Of a stretch of 64,000 bases of DNA, positions 34,235 to 45,063 are shown in pieces. How positions within the stretch are numbered: position 1 is the first letter of the stretch; each line of letters begins with the position of its first letter. A program made the translations under genes and the position numbers. A model generated the notes under the pieces. The model did not search any database. It saw only the letters and a list, made by a program, of their open reading frames with translations, and had not been told where the DNA came from. This DNA is from Cyanobium sp. CZS48M. GTDB taxonomy: Bacteria > Cyanobacteriota > Cyanobacteriia > PCC-6307 > Cyanobiaceae. The stretch lies in contig JAUCZK010000004.1 in assembly GCA_030373145.1 (NCBI GenBank), positions 62,001 to 126,000 of the forward strand, in the 5' to 3' direction.

Positions 34235-34283
34235 GCCGGGAGCCGTAGCCGAGGCCGCGATCAGGGAAGGGCAGGCTCGATAG

Positions 34284-35951
<1,668 letters not shown>

Positions 35952-35981
35952 CCGCTGCGTGAACCGCCTGATTGGTGAGGG

Positions 35982-36026
35982 CCACCCAGCTTGCTGGCTG
36001 CCCAGTAAGCTGGGTGGCCAGCAAGC
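35982..36026. promoter_or_regulatory. Nested inverted repeats before an antitoxin-toxin pair, candidate operator
   Basis: CCACCCAGCTT (35982-35992) and AAGCTGGGTGG (36007-36017) are perfect 11-bp inverted repeats. A second pair, GCTTGCTGGC (35989-35998) and GCCAGCAAGC (36017-36026), interlocks with it. The array ends 11 bases before the antitoxin ATG and just before a strong AAGGAGGAAGG ribosome site. Autoregulation by the antitoxin is the simplest reading. A mutually exclusive RNA hairpin is also possible. Confidence 0.55.
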
Positions 36027-36037
36027 AAGGAGGAAGG

Positions 36038-36337
36038 ATGAAAACGACTTTGGATCTGCCGGACCATCTTGTGCGCCAGGCCAAGCAGCGGGCCTTGCAG
36101 CAGGGCCTCACGCTCAAGGAGCTAGTGGCTGACTTCATCAGTCAGGGGCTCCATGGCGGCGCATCAGGGTCTGTGCCCCCCACCAGCGATGGGGTGACAG
36201 TGGATGGAATAGGACTTCCGGTGTTCCGCTGTGAGCCCTCCGGCGGCAAAGCGGGGATCGATCTGGCAGCGTCATTGCAACTTGAGCAGGATTGCCTGGA
36301 GCAGGAGGACCGCCGCCGTGCCGGCCTCCCTGCTTGA
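36038..36337 (+). CDS. Antitoxin of a PIN toxin pair (RHH-like, VapB type)
   Basis: The 99-residue protein begins MKTTLDLPDHLVRQAKQRAL followed by QQGLTLKELVADFI, a short RHH DNA-binding segment. The C-terminal part (LPVFRCEPSGGKAGIDLA) is typical of VapB-like proteins that contact a PIN toxin. A strong Shine-Dalgarno (AAGGAGG) precedes ATG 36038. Its end overlaps the toxin start by 20 bp. Confidence 0.82.
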   Translation: MKTTLDLPDHLVRQAKQRALQQGLTLKELVADFISQGLHGGASGSVPPTSDGVTVDGIGLPVFRCEPSGGKAGIDLAASLQLEQDCLEQEDRRRAGLPA

Positions 36338-36785
36338 TGTGAATGTGTGGCTGGCGGCGGCCTTCGAAGCCCATCCAGCCCATCGCACCGCCCAGGCGGT
36401 GCTGCTTGAGGCCACGCCCGCTACACCAGTCCTGCTCTGCCGTGCCACCCAGCAGAGTTTTCTGCGGCTGGCGTCCACCCCAGCGATCTTCACGGCCTAC
36501 CAGAGCGCGGCAATCACGAACCTGGATGCTCTGGCTGCCCTTCAGTCTTTTCAGGCCCTGCCTCAGGTGGACCTGGTGGACGAGCCGATCGGAATCGAAT
36601 CGCTCTGGTGGCGCTTGGCGGGGCTCGCTGAGGCCGTACCAAAAAGGTGGATGGACGCCTACCTGGCGGCTTTCGCGATCACCGGCTCCACCCGGATGGT
36701 CACGCTGGATCAGGATTTCCGGCAGTTCCTCGGGGCGGGGCTCGATCTGGAGCTCCTGCAGGCCGACGTCCGCAGCGGGGGTTGA
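36318..36785 (+). CDS. PIN-domain toxin (VapC-like)
   Basis: From the GTG at 36318 the 155 residues start VPASLLDVNVWLAAAFEAHP, with the first acidic residue in LLDVNVW. Later motifs are WMDAYLAAFAITGSTRMVTL with DQDF, matching the acidic positions of the PIN nuclease. GCAGGAGGA lies upstream as ribosome site. The pair sits between pyrG and queE and interrupts no gene. Confidence 0.85.
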   Translation: MPASLLDVNVWLAAAFEAHPAHRTAQAVLLEATPATPVLLCRATQQSFLRLASTPAIFTAYQSAAITNLDALAALQSFQALPQVDLVDEPIGIESLWWRLAGLAEAVPKRWMDAYLAAFAITGSTRMVTLDQDFRQFLGAGLDLELLQADVRSGG

Positions 36786-36874
36786 GCGGAGCTGCGGTCT
36801 CGATCAGATCAAGGCTGCTGTCGGCGGTACAGCCTTGCGTTGTGCCGCTGAGCGTCTGGTCTCCGCTGCCTAAA

Positions 36875-37555
36875 ATGATGTGTTGTCGTGCCGTGGCCGT
36901 GGCCGTGCCCCCAGCCGGACTCCCGGTGGTGGAAACCTTCCACTCCCTGCAGGGCGAGGGAGTTCACGCTGGACGCAGCGCCTTCTTCATCCGGCTGGCC
37001 GGCTGCTCGGTGGGCTGCAGCTGGTGTGACACCAAGCACTCCTGGCCGGCGGACGCCCATCCCCTCTGTCGCTTCCAGGATCTGGCGGCGAGCGCCGCCT
37101 TGGCGGCAGCCGAGGGTGCTGCCTTCGTGGTGATCACCGGTGGTGAACCCCTGCATCACAACCTCGATCCGCTCTGTGAGGCCCTGCGGCAAGGATCCGG
37201 CGCCGGCCCTTCGCCGATCCCCCTGCACCTGGAAACCAGCGGCGTCGACCCGCTCAGCGGCCGCTTCGAATGGATCACCCTCTCGCCCAAGCGCCACCGG
37301 CCGCCCACCGCCGAGCTGCTGGCCGCCTGCCATGAGCTCAAGGTGGTGATCCACGAGATCGCTGATCTGGCCTTCGCTGAGACGATGGCTGCCGCCGTGT
37401 GCTCCGCCCGCCCGGTGGAGGGAGCGCTGCCCCAGCTGTTGCTGCAACCTTCCTGGGGGAGCGCGGCGGGTCAGGAATTGGCGGTCCAGCACGTGCGGCG
37501 CAATCCAGCCTGGCGCCTCAGCCTGCAGAGCCACAAATGGCTGGGCGTTCGCTGA
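36875..37555 (+). CDS. queE: 7-carboxy-7-deazaguanine synthase QueE (radical SAM)
   Basis: The 226-residue enzyme contains [20 protein letters not shown] and the cluster-binding [16 protein letters not shown] (CxxxCxxC), then [12 protein letters not shown]. It makes the deazaguanine ring step of queuosine synthesis. The start is uncertain between tandem ATGs (36875, 36878) and a GTG near 36905; homology begins at about LPVVETF. The 3' end overlaps the upstream open frame of hisS. Confidence 0.9.
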   Translation: MMCCRAVAVAVPPAGLPVVETFHSLQGEGVHAGRSAFFIRLAGCSVGCSWCDTKHSWPADAHPLCRFQDLAASAALAAAEGAAFVVITGGEPLHHNLDPLCEALRQGSGAGPSPIPLHLETSGVDPLSGRFEWITLSPKRHRPPTAELLAACHELKVVIHEIADLAFAETMAAAVCSARPVEGALPQLLLQPSWGSAAGQELAVQHVRRNPAWRLSLQSHKWLGVR

Positions 37556-37590
37556 AGGCCGGCCTCAGCGATCCCGCAAACTGTGAGCGA

Positions 37591-38889
37591 GTGAGCAACG
37601 CGGGCGTGGACAAGCTGCAGAGCCTTCGGGGCATGGTGGATCTGCTGCCGGAGCAGATGCCCCTGTGGCAGCTGATCGAAGCGACGTTCCGCTCCCAGTT
37701 CGAGCGGGCCGCCCTGCGGGAGATCCGCACGCCGTTGCTGGAGGTCACCGAGCTGTTTGCCCGCGGCATCGGCGAAGCCACCGATGTGGTGGGCAAGGAG
37801 ATGTACACCTTCCAGGACCGTGGGGAGCGCAGCTGCACCCTGCGGCCCGAGGGCACCGCCTCGGTGGTGCGCGCCGCCCTGCAGCATGGCCTGCTCAGCC
37901 AGGGGCCCCAGCGCCTCTGGTACACGGGGCCGATGTTCCGCTACGAGCGTCCCCAGGCCGGGCGGCAGCGCCAGTTCCACCAGGTGGGAATCGAGTGTCT
38001 GGGATTTGCCGACCCCCGCAGCGACGCGGAGGCGATCGCGATCGCCTGGGACCTGCTCAGCGAGCTTGGGGTCGGCGGCCTGGCGCTGGAGCTCAATTCC
38101 CTCGGCGATCCCGCCGACCGTGCCGCCTACCGCACGGCCTTGGTCGCTTGGCTGGAGGAGCGCCGCGAGCTGCTCGATGCGGAGTCCAGGGAGCGGATCA
38201 GCACCAATCCCCTGCGCATCCTTGACAGCAAGAACCCCGACACCCAGGCCGTGCTGGCTGAGGCACCGCTGCTGATCGACAGCCTGAGCGACGCCAGCCG
38301 TGAGCGCTTCGAGGCGGTGCGCCGCTGCCTCGAGGCGCTGGAGATTCCTTACCAGCTCAGCCCCCGCCTGGTGCGGGGCCTCGACTACTACACCCACACG
38401 GCCTTCGAGATCACCAGCAGCCAGCTCGGGGCCCAGGGCACCGTCTGCGGCGGCGGTCGTTACGACGGCCTGATCGAGCAACTGGGCGGGGCTCCCACGG
38501 CGGCGATCGGCTGGGCGATCGGCCTGGAGCGGCTGGTGTTGCTATGCGCCCAACGGGACGCGGCAGGGGGTGCGCTCCCTACGGTGCCGGTGCCGGATGT
38601 GTACGTGGTCAGCCGCGGCGAACAGGCGGAACGCCAGGCGCTGGTGCTCTCCCGCCAGCTGCGGCAGGCCGGCCAGATGGTGGAGCTTGATCTCACCGGG
38701 TCCGCCTTCGGCAAGCAGCTCAAGCGGGCCGATCGCTGCGGGGCCCCCTGGGCTGTGGTGATCGGCGAGGGGGAAGCGGAGCAGGGGGTGGTGCTGCTCA
38801 AGGACCTGCGCCGCAGCGCTGATTCGCCTGAAGAGGAACGGTTGCGGCCAGTTGAACTTCTCAGGCGACTGGGTGATCCATCCATATGA
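37591..38889 (+). CDS. hisS: Histidyl-tRNA synthetase
   Basis: The 432-residue class II enzyme has [18 protein letters not shown], motif 2 [21 protein letters not shown], the histidine A motif [14 protein letters not shown] and the C-terminal anticodon domain ([20 protein letters not shown]). A GTG at 37591 gives [14 protein letters not shown] and avoids overlap with queE; ATG 37540 is an alternative. Two overlapping HIP1 palindromes lie inside the gene at 38032-38045. Confidence 0.94.
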   Translation: MSNAGVDKLQSLRGMVDLLPEQMPLWQLIEATFRSQFERAALREIRTPLLEVTELFARGIGEATDVVGKEMYTFQDRGERSCTLRPEGTASVVRAALQHGLLSQGPQRLWYTGPMFRYERPQAGRQRQFHQVGIECLGFADPRSDAEAIAIAWDLLSELGVGGLALELNSLGDPADRAAYRTALVAWLEERRELLDAESRERISTNPLRILDSKNPDTQAVLAEAPLLIDSLSDASRERFEAVRRCLEALEIPYQLSPRLVRGLDYYTHTAFEITSSQLGAQGTVCGGGRYDGLIEQLGGAPTAAIGWAIGLERLVLLCAQRDAAGGALPTVPVPDVYVVSRGEQAERQALVLSRQLRQAGQMVELDLTGSAFGKQLKRADRCGAPWAVVIGEGEAEQGVVLLKDLRRSADSPEEERLRPVELLRRLGDPSI

Positions 38890-38932
38890 GATGCTCCTCA
38901 AGGATGAAGTCCACCCCACGTTCTGCCCCGTG

Positions 38933-40336
38933 ATGACAGTCCGGACCATTTGCTGCATCGGCGCGGGTTATGTGGGTGGACCTACGATGGCGGTGATCGC
39001 CGACCGCTGCCCGCAGATCCAGGTCACTCTCGTTGACCTCAATGCCGAAAGGATTGCCGCCTGGAATGATGCCGATCTGGGCCGACTCCCTGTTTATGAG
39101 CCAGGACTGGCAGATGTGGTAGCCCGCTGCCGTGGTCGCAATCTCCACTTCACCACCGAGGTGGATGGGGCGATTGCAGCGGCCGACATGGTTTTTCTCT
39201 CGGTGAATACTCCTACGAAGAGAAAGGGCCTCGGGGCCGGGCAGGCGTCCGATCTGCGCTGGATCGAGGCCTCCGCCCGCCAGGTGGCCGCCCAGGCCCG
39301 AGGGCACACGATCGTTGTGGAGAAGAGCACCCTGCCGGTGCGCACCGCTGAAACGATTCAGGCCATTCTCTCTGCCGCCCAGGAAGGCACTGAGAGCGAA
39401 CCGAAATCATTTTCGGTGCTCTCCAACCCTGAGTTTCTGGCGGAGGGAACGGCCATCTCCGATCTGGAAAACCCTGACCGTGTCCTGATCGGCGGCGATG
39501 ATCCGGGCTCCATCGATGCTCTGGCTGAGATCTACTCCCACTGGGTCAATCCTGAGCGGATTCTGCGCACCAACCTCTGGAGCAGTGAACTGTCCAAGCT
39601 CACGGCCAATGCCTTCCTGGCCCAGAGAATATCCTCGATCAACGCCATCGGGGCCCTCTGTGAGGCCACCGGCGCTGATGTCAAGGAGGTGGCCCGGGCC
39701 ATCGGCTCTGATTCCCGCCTCGGATCGAAATTTCTCTCGGCCGGTCCTGGTTTCGGCGGCAGTTGCTTCCGCAAGGACATCCTCAACCTCGTCTATCTCT
39801 GCCGTCACTACGGCCTGGAACCGGCGGCCCAGTACTGGGAGCAGGTGGTGGAACTCAACAGCTGGCAGCAGCAGCGCATCGCCCGGCTGGTAGTGAGTCG
39901 GCTGTTCGGCAACGTCAGCGGCAAGCGCCTGGCGGTGCTGGGGTTCGCCTTCAAGGCCGACACCAACGACACCCGCGAATCACCGGCCATCAGCATCTGC
40001 CGCGATCTGCTCGAAGAAGGGGCGCATCTGGCGATTCATGACCCGAAAGTGGGAGTCGATCAGATCACCAGCGACCTGGGCCAGGGGGCCAGTGCCCCCG
40101 GTCTTGGCCTGGCTGATGAGGGCAGCTGGCAGCCTGCGGCCAGTGTGCTTGAGGCCGTGGAGGGTGCCGACGCGGTGATCGTGCTCACGGAATGGGGTCA
40201 TTTCGCGCAACTCGACTGGCCGGCGATCGCCGCACGCATGCGCCGGCCCGCCTGGCTGTTTGACGTGCGCGCGGTGACCGATGCTGAGGCGGCCCGGGTG
40301 GCTGGACTTAGGATCTGGGTAGTGGGAGAAGGTTGA
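38933..40336 (+). CDS. UDP-glucose 6-dehydrogenase
   Basis: The 467-residue enzyme starts [20 protein letters not shown] with the NAD-binding GxGxxG. It has [12 protein letters not shown] and the catalytic Cys in [13 protein letters not shown], and the C-terminal domain [14 protein letters not shown]. It oxidises UDP-glucose to UDP-glucuronate. An open frame upstream from 38852 overlaps hisS and lacks similarity, so ATG 38933 is used. It leads the three-gene nucleotide-sugar cluster. Confidence 0.94.
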   Translation: MTVRTICCIGAGYVGGPTMAVIADRCPQIQVTLVDLNAERIAAWNDADLGRLPVYEPGLADVVARCRGRNLHFTTEVDGAIAAADMVFLSVNTPTKRKGLGAGQASDLRWIEASARQVAAQARGHTIVVEKSTLPVRTAETIQAILSAAQEGTESEPKSFSVLSNPEFLAEGTAISDLENPDRVLIGGDDPGSIDALAEIYSHWVNPERILRTNLWSSELSKLTANAFLAQRISSINAIGALCEATGADVKEVARAIGSDSRLGSKFLSAGPGFGGSCFRKDILNLVYLCRHYGLEPAAQYWEQVVELNSWQQQRIARLVVSRLFGNVSGKRLAVLGFAFKADTNDTRESPAISICRDLLEEGAHLAIHDPKVGVDQITSDLGQGASAPGLGLADEGSWQPAASVLEAVEGADAVIVLTEWGHFAQLDWPAIAARMRRPAWLFDVRAVTDAEAARVAGLRIWVVGEG

Positions 40337-40340
40337 ATCG

Positions 40341-41288
40341 ATGGCTCCACCCTCCCTGCGTCATCTCGTCACCGGCGGCGCCGGCTTTGTGGGTTCCACC
40401 CTCGTCGATCGGTTGATGGAGGCCGGCGAGGAGGTGATCTGCCTCGACAACTACTTCACCGGATGCAAGGCCAATGTGGCCCGCTGGATCGGCCATCCCC
40501 ACTTTGAGCTGATTCGCCACGACGTCACTGAGCCGATTCGTCTGGAAGTTGATCGGATCTGGCATCTGGCCTGTCCGGCTTCACCGCGGCACTACCAGTC
40601 GAACCCGATCAAGACCGCGAAGACGAGCTTTCTGGGCACCTACAACATGCTCGGGCTGGCCAGCCGGGTGGGGGCACGGCTGTTGCTGGCCAGCACCAGT
40701 GAAGTGTATGGCGATCCAGAGGTGCATCCCCAGCCTGAGAGTTATCGCGGCAGTGTGAATCCCATCGGAATTCGCTCCTGCTACGACGAGGGCAAGCGCA
40801 TCGCTGAAGCTCTCTGCTTCGATTACATGCGCATGCATGGTACGGAGATTCGTATAGCCAGAATCTTCAACACCTATGGCCCGCGCATGGCCCCCGATGA
40901 TGGGCGTGTGGTCAGTAATTTCATCGTGCAGGCTCTGCGCGGCCAGCCCTTGACTCTCTATGGCGATGGTAGCCAAACCCGCAGTTTCTGCTACGTGAAT
41001 GATCTGGTGGAGGGGCTGATCCGGCTGATGAACGGCCACCACACGGGCCCGATCAACATCGGCAACCCTGGTGAATTCACGATCCGGCAACTGGCGGAGC
41101 AGGTGCTTGAACGCATCAACCCTGAGTTGCCTCTGACTTATCTGCCCCTGCCCCAGGATGACCCCCTTCAGCGCCAACCTGTGATCGATCTGGCCCGCGC
41201 TGAGCTGGGCTGGGAACCGCAGGTGCCCCTTGAAGAGGGGCTCGGTTCCACGATTGCTCATTTCCGCACCGTGCTGGGTCTCGAGTAG
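40341..41288 (+). CDS. UDP-glucuronate decarboxylase type SDR (UDP-xylose synthase)
   Basis: The 315-residue protein has [40 protein letters not shown] and the YxxxK site in [20 protein letters not shown], ending RARELGWEP-like. The CPASP and SCYDEGKR motifs mark UXS enzymes, which turn UDP-glucuronate into UDP-xylose. It starts 4 bp after the dehydrogenase gene, whose product is its substrate. Confidence 0.9.
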   Translation: MAPPSLRHLVTGGAGFVGSTLVDRLMEAGEEVICLDNYFTGCKANVARWIGHPHFELIRHDVTEPIRLEVDRIWHLACPASPRHYQSNPIKTAKTSFLGTYNMLGLASRVGARLLLASTSEVYGDPEVHPQPESYRGSVNPIGIRSCYDEGKRIAEALCFDYMRMHGTEIRIARIFNTYGPRMAPDDGRVVSNFIVQALRGQPLTLYGDGSQTRSFCYVNDLVEGLIRLMNGHHTGPINIGNPGEFTIRQLAEQVLERINPELPLTYLPLPQDDPLQRQPVIDLARAELGWEPQVPLEEGLGSTIAHFRTVLGLE

Positions 41289-41295
41289 CCATGAC

Positions 41296-42333
41296 ATGAC
41301 GGCGCCGAGGATAGTGCTGGTGACCGGCGCAGCCGGTTTTGTCGGAGCTGCGGTCACCGAGGCGCTTCTGCGTCGTGGCGAGCGAGTGGTGGGTCTCGAC
41401 AACCTCAACGCCTACTACGATCCGGCCCTGAAGCAAGCCCGGCTCAGCCGCTTGCAGAGCATGTCGGCCTCGGATCAGGAGAGCGGTTTCCGCTTCCGGG
41501 AGCTTGATCTTGAGGACGGGACCGCCATGGCGGCGTTATTCGAGAGCGAACGCCCCCGCGCCGTGATCCATCTGGCCGCCCAGGCGGGGGTGCGTTATTC
41601 GATCGAGAATCCGGCGGCCTATATCCAGAGCAACCTGGTGGGCTTCGGGAACATCCTGGAGGGTTGCCGCCACCAGGGTGTGGAGCACCTGGTGTATGCC
41701 TCCAGCAGCTCGGTGTACGGCGGCAACCGGCGCATGCCTTTTTCTGAGCAGCATCCTGTCAATCATCCGGTGAGCCTCTACGCCGCCACCAAGAAGGCCA
41801 ATGAATTGATGGCCCACACCTACAGCCACCTCTACGGGCTGCCGGCCACGGGTCTGCGCTTCTTCACCGTCTATGGCCCCTGGGGGCGGCCCGACATGGC
41901 GCCGATGCTGTTCGCCAAAGCGATCCTCGCGGGAGAACCGATCCGGGTGTTCAACCACGGCCGCATGGAGCGCGACTTCACCTACATCGACGATGTCGTG
42001 GAGGGAGTGATCCGCTGCCTCGACAAGCCGGCCAGTTCAGACCCGGCCTTCGATCCGCTGGATCCGAATCCGGCCACGGCGGCGGCCCCCCACCGGCTGT
42101 TCAACATCGGCAACAGCCAGCCCACTCCGCTGCTGCGGTTCATCGAAGTGCTCGAAGACACTCTCGGTGTGAAAGCCATCCCCCAGTTCGAGCCGATGCA
42201 ACCCGGGGATGTGGCCGCCACCGCCGCCGACACATCAGCCCTGGAGGCCTGGGTGGGCTTTGCGCCCCACACCCCGCTGGAGGTGGGCATCGGCCATTTC
42301 GCCCGCTGGTATCGCGACTACTACGGGGTTTGA
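41296..42333 (+). CDS. UDP-glucuronate 4-epimerase type SDR
   Basis: The 345-residue protein has VLVTGAAGFVGAAVTEALLR, NAYYDPALKQARL, LAAQAGVRYSIENPAAYIQS and the Tyr-Lys site in PVSLYAATKKANELMAHTYS. YDPxLK and AQAGVRYSIENP are typical of GalE-like UDP-glucuronate epimerases that make UDP-galacturonate. It follows the UXS-type gene by 7 bp. Together the trio feeds cell-surface polysaccharide synthesis; no glycosyltransferases are in the window. Confidence 0.9.
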   Translation: MTAPRIVLVTGAAGFVGAAVTEALLRRGERVVGLDNLNAYYDPALKQARLSRLQSMSASDQESGFRFRELDLEDGTAMAALFESERPRAVIHLAAQAGVRYSIENPAAYIQSNLVGFGNILEGCRHQGVEHLVYASSSSVYGGNRRMPFSEQHPVNHPVSLYAATKKANELMAHTYSHLYGLPATGLRFFTVYGPWGRPDMAPMLFAKAILAGEPIRVFNHGRMERDFTYIDDVVEGVIRCLDKPASSDPAFDPLDPNPATAAAPHRLFNIGNSQPTPLLRFIEVLEDTLGVKAIPQFEPMQPGDVAATAADTSALEAWVGFAPHTPLEVGIGHFARWYRDYYGV

Positions 42334-42346
42334 GCTCATCGCCATC

Positions 42347-42368
42347 AAAAAAAGGCCCCATCGGGGCC
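42347..42368 (-). terminator. Rho-independent terminator of the psbEFLJ operon
   Basis: On the minus strand GGCCCC, loop GAT, GGGGCC is followed by seven T. It lies 22 bp past the psbJ stop. On the plus strand no T-run follows the hairpin, so it serves mainly the psb operon. Confidence 0.85.
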
Positions 42369-42390
42369 CCTGATCGTTGCTGCTGAGAAT

Positions 42391-42591
42391 TCAGGCCGAA
42401 CCGACGCCCACGTAGGAGCCGTAGAAGAACAGGCCCACGACGAAGATGACGGCGATGCCGCCGGCCGTGGCCACGAGCCAGAGGGGGAGAACCCCTTCGG
42501 TCCAGCGGCTCTTCCAGGCCACCGCGGGTCGGCCATCGGGAAGGCGGTCGGGTAAACGACCGTCTGGTAAACCGGATTTCTTGCCGCTCAT
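42391..42591 (-). CDS. psbJ: Photosystem II protein PsbJ
   Basis: The 66-residue protein has a polar N-terminus ([20 protein letters not shown]) and one membrane helix [20 protein letters not shown] followed by [13 protein letters not shown], the conserved PsbJ end. It is a low-molecular-weight subunit near cytochrome b559. Last gene of psbE-F-L-J, before the terminator. Confidence 0.95.
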   Translation of the reverse strand: MSGKKSGLPDGRLPDRLPDGRPAVAWKSRWTEGVLPLWLVATAGGIAVIFVVGLFFYGSYVGVGSA

Positions 42592-42606
42592 GGCTGTGTC
42601 TCCCGA

Positions 42607-42726
42607 TCAGTTGAAGAAATAGCTGGTGAACAGCACGCCGATAACGAACACGAACAGCAGGCCCAAATAAAGGCTGGTGCGGTTCAGTTCGACCGGCAGG
42701 TTGTTCGGGTTGGGATTGCGCTGCAT
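42607..42726 (-). CDS. psbL: Photosystem II protein PsbL
   Basis: The 39-residue protein has [20 protein letters not shown] and ends FTSYFFN, as PsbL does. It has one membrane helix and sits at the PSII dimer interface, where it affects electron flow at QA. It lies 8 bp after psbF. Confidence 0.96.
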   Translation of the reverse strand: MQRNPNPNNLPVELNRTSLYLGLLFVFVIGVLFTSYFFN

Positions 42727-42734
42727 GGCGGAAT

Positions 42735-42869
42735 TCAGCGACGGACGAACTGCATGGCCGCGAGGGCACCCAGGAAAAAGACCGTGGGGATCCCCAGCGC
42801 ATGCAACGACAACCACCGAACCGTGAAGATCGGATAGTTGCGGGGCGTGGTGCTCGGTGACTGGGTCAT
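42735..42869 (-). CDS. psbF: Cytochrome b559 beta subunit PsbF
   Basis: The 44-residue protein runs from ATG 42869 to TGA 42735-42737. It has [20 protein letters not shown], where the His of SLHALGIP is the haem ligand, and ends LAAMQFVRR. It pairs with PsbE to bind one haem in photosystem II. It is three bases downstream of psbE. Confidence 0.96.
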   Translation of the reverse strand: MTQSPSTTPRNYPIFTVRWLSLHALGIPTVFFLGALAAMQFVRR

Positions 42870-42872
42870 GGC

Positions 42873-43121
42873 CTATTGCAAGCGCAGATCGAGCTGGCTC
42901 TTGCCTTCGTAGCGCTTGCTCACCACGGGTGCCTTGGCTTCCTGGGCCTGGAAGTAGGCATCGGGGCGAGGCGTACCGAAGGCGTCGTAAGCCAGACCGG
43001 TGGAGACGAACAGGAAGCCCGCCAAGAAAATCGCCGGCAAGGTGACGGCGTGGATCACCCAATAACGGATGCTCGTAATAATCTCGAAGAACGGACGTTC
43101 TCCGGTGGAGCCGGCAGCCAT
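42873..43121 (-). CDS. psbE: Cytochrome b559 alpha subunit PsbE
   Basis: The 82-residue protein from ATG 43121 has [20 protein letters not shown], with the haem-ligand His in WVIHAVT, one membrane helix, and the lumenal end [20 protein letters not shown]. An upstream in-frame ATG at 43133 adds four residues not found in homologues. A TAAGAT -10-like sequence lies at 43146-43151 on the minus strand. Confidence 0.96.
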   Translation of the reverse strand: MAAGSTGERPFFEIITSIRYWVIHAVTLPAIFLAGFLFVSTGLAYDAFGTPRPDAYFQAQEAKAPVVSKRYEGKSQLDLRLQ

Positions 43122-43165
43122 AGCAGCGGGCAATTCAGCTCGTTGATCTTAGGCCTTGGCGGTGG

Positions 43166-43185
43166 GGCGGAGCGGGCGCTCCGCC
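43166..43185. other. Perfect 8-bp GC hairpin between ycf48 and psbE
   Basis: GGCGGAGC (43166-43173) and GCTCCGCC (43178-43185) are exact inverted repeats with a 4-nt loop. No T-run follows on the minus strand, so full termination is unlikely. It may stabilise processed psbE transcripts or attenuate read-through from ycf48. Confidence 0.45.
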
Positions 43186-43208
43186 AGGTTGGTTACACAG
43201 GGATGCAG

Positions 43209-44204
43209 TCAGCCCACCCAGCGCAGCAGGTTGCCCCGCTCCCCCAGCAGGAAGCCCTTGCCATCGCCGTTGAAGACGATCCGGGTGAAGTTGGTGGGCT
43301 GAGCGCCCCCCAGGGGATCCCGCTTCCAGCTGGAGCCCCCGTCTTCGCTCACCAGCAGGGTGCCGCTGCCGCCGCCGGCCCAGATGGCGCCGTTGGGATC
43401 CCAGGCCATGTCGAGGTAGCCGTAGCCGTTGGTGATCGGGATCACCGGCTTGCTCCAGGCCTCCACATCGGTGGCATCGGCGTTGAAGCGCAGCTGGGCG
43501 CCGCGGGTGACCATCCAGAGGTTGCCGTCGGGCTGGAAGCCCATGCTCTGCAGCCGCTGGCTGCTGATGCGCTGGTGGGGCACCCAGGTGGCCTGGCCTG
43601 GCCCCCAGGTGGCGAAGAAATTGCCCAAGCTCGAGACGCTCACGTAGCGGCCATCGGCGGCGCGGCGCAGGTCGCGCACGGCGCCGGCGGCATCGCTCAC
43701 CTCGGCCTGCCAGCTGCCGCCGCCATCACTGGTGCGGTAGATGGCGCCCACCGTGGTGGCCAGCTCGGCCTTGCCCTTCTCCAGGGCCGTGATCAGGTAG
43801 GGATCACCAGGCAGCTTGGTGTCGAGCAGCAGGCGCTCCCAGTTCTGGCCCCCGTCGGTGCTGTGCAGCAGCAGGCCCGGCTGGCCGGCGATCCAGCCCT
43901 CCTTGCCGCTGAAGTCGATGCTGAGCAGGCGGAAGTTTTCGTCTTCCGGTAGAGCGAGGGCGCGGGCCTCCCAGCTGGCACCTCCATCCTCGGTTTCGAG
44001 GATCAGACGGTTGCTGCCCACCAGGAAGCCGTGCCTGTCGTCGGTGAAAGCCAGGTCAAGGGGATTGGAGCGGGTCTCGAGGGTGACGGGCTGCCAGGGG
44101 CTGCTGGCCGCCAGGGGCAGGCCGGTGGTGACGCAGCCGCCGAGGCCAAAGGCCAGGCCCACGGCCAGCACCAGGCCGAGCAGGGAAGAGAACAGGCGTT
44201 TCAC
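43209..44204 (-). CDS. ycf48: Photosystem II assembly/stability factor Ycf48 (HCF136 homologue)
   Basis: The 331-residue protein starts with a GTG (VKRLFSSLLGLVLAVGLAFG), a signal with lipobox GLGGC. The mature part is a seven-bladed propeller with repeats such as LILETEDGGASWEARAL, LLLHSTDGGQNWERLLL and LLVSEDGGSSWKRDPLGG. It helps early D1 assembly on the lumenal side. It lies 5 bp after the rubredoxin gene and 88 bp before psbE. Confidence 0.95.
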   Translation of the reverse strand: MKRLFSSLLGLVLAVGLAFGLGGCVTTGLPLAASSPWQPVTLETRSNPLDLAFTDDRHGFLVGSNRLILETEDGGASWEARALALPEDENFRLLSIDFSGKEGWIAGQPGLLLHSTDGGQNWERLLLDTKLPGDPYLITALEKGKAELATTVGAIYRTSDGGGSWQAEVSDAAGAVRDLRRAADGRYVSVSSLGNFFATWGPGQATWVPHQRISSQRLQSMGFQPDGNLWMVTRGAQLRFNADATDVEAWSKPVIPITNGYGYLDMAWDPNGAIWAGGGSGTLLVSEDGGSSWKRDPLGGAQPTNFTRIVFNGDGKGFLLGERGNLLRWVG

Positions 44205-44209
44205 AGGAC

Positions 44210-44578
44210 TCAACGGAGGGAATAGAGAGAGAGGAAGAAGGCGAAGGCCAGGGCGAAGCCCCCGAAGATCAGCACGTTCTTCTGGCCGGGGGTGAGCTTG
44301 TTCACGCCGAGGCCGAAGTTGAGGTTCTCCTCGAAGCCACTGGGCTTGTTGCGTGGACCGATGTCGCGGAAGGCGCCGACGCGGCTGCGGCAGACCGGGC
44401 AGCGAAAGCCGATCGGATCCAGCTCCGTGAACGGAACCCCCGGGGCGATGGCCAGTTTGCGGATGCCCTCCTCGGGGTCGTAGACGAAGCCGCAGCTGCG
44501 GCACTCGTAGCGGTGGGTGTCGGGATCGCTGGGCTCCACTGAGGCTCGTTCGTCGTCGCTGTCGTGCCCGTTGACCAT
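44210..44578 (-). CDS. rubA: Membrane-anchored rubredoxin (RubA)
   Basis: The 122-residue protein has the iron site [14 protein letters not shown] and [13 protein letters not shown] and a C-terminal membrane helix ([20 protein letters not shown]). It is the thylakoid rubredoxin needed for photosystem assembly. ATG 44578 was chosen; the frame is open further up to 44668, across the short divergent promoter region with ndhC. Confidence 0.93.
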   Translation of the reverse strand: MVNGHDSDDERASVEPSDPDTHRYECRSCGFVYDPEEGIRKLAIAPGVPFTELDPIGFRCPVCRSRVGAFRDIGPRNKPSGFEENLNFGLGVNKLTPGQKNVLIFGGFALAFAFFLSLYSLR

Positions 44579-44666
44579 GGCGCTGGTCCCACTGCCGTCA
44601 GATCGGACTCTATCCAGGCGATCTCTGCCCGCGGATGCCAGACTGCGCCGCAGGTTGGGCCCGTTC

Positions 44667-45029
44667 ATGTTCGTGCTTCCCGGCTACGACGCCTTTCTGG
44701 GATTCCTGCTGATCGCAGCGGCTGTTCCCGTCCTGGCTCTGGTCACCAACAAGCTGGTGGCTCCCAAATCGAGGGCTGGCGAGCGCCGCCTCACCTACGA
44801 ATCCGGGATGGAGCCGATCGGGGGTGCCTGGATCCAGTTCAACATTCGTTATTACATGTTCGCTCTGGTCTTCGTCATCTTCGACGTCGAGACCGTCTTC
44901 CTCTATCCGTGGGCTGTGGCGTTCCATCGCCTGGGCCTGCTGGCCTTCATCGAAGCCCTCATCTTCATCTCGATTCTCGTGGTGGCCCTCGCCTACGCCT
45001 GGCGCAAGGGTGCCCTCGAGTGGAGCTGA
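44667..45029 (+). CDS. ndhC: NAD(P)H-quinone oxidoreductase subunit NdhC (NDH-1 subunit 3)
   Basis: The 120-residue membrane protein starts [20 protein letters not shown] and has [38 protein letters not shown] and three membrane helices. It is a core subunit of the membrane arm of NDH-1, used in respiration and cyclic electron flow. First gene of ndhC-K-J, divergent from rubA. Confidence 0.96.
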   Translation: MFVLPGYDAFLGFLLIAAAVPVLALVTNKLVAPKSRAGERRLTYESGMEPIGGAWIQFNIRYYMFALVFVIFDVETVFLYPWAVAFHRLGLLAFIEALIFISILVVALAYAWRKGALEWS

Positions 45030-45063
45030 ATCCCAGCCATCCGGACCCTCGACCAGCCGAACG

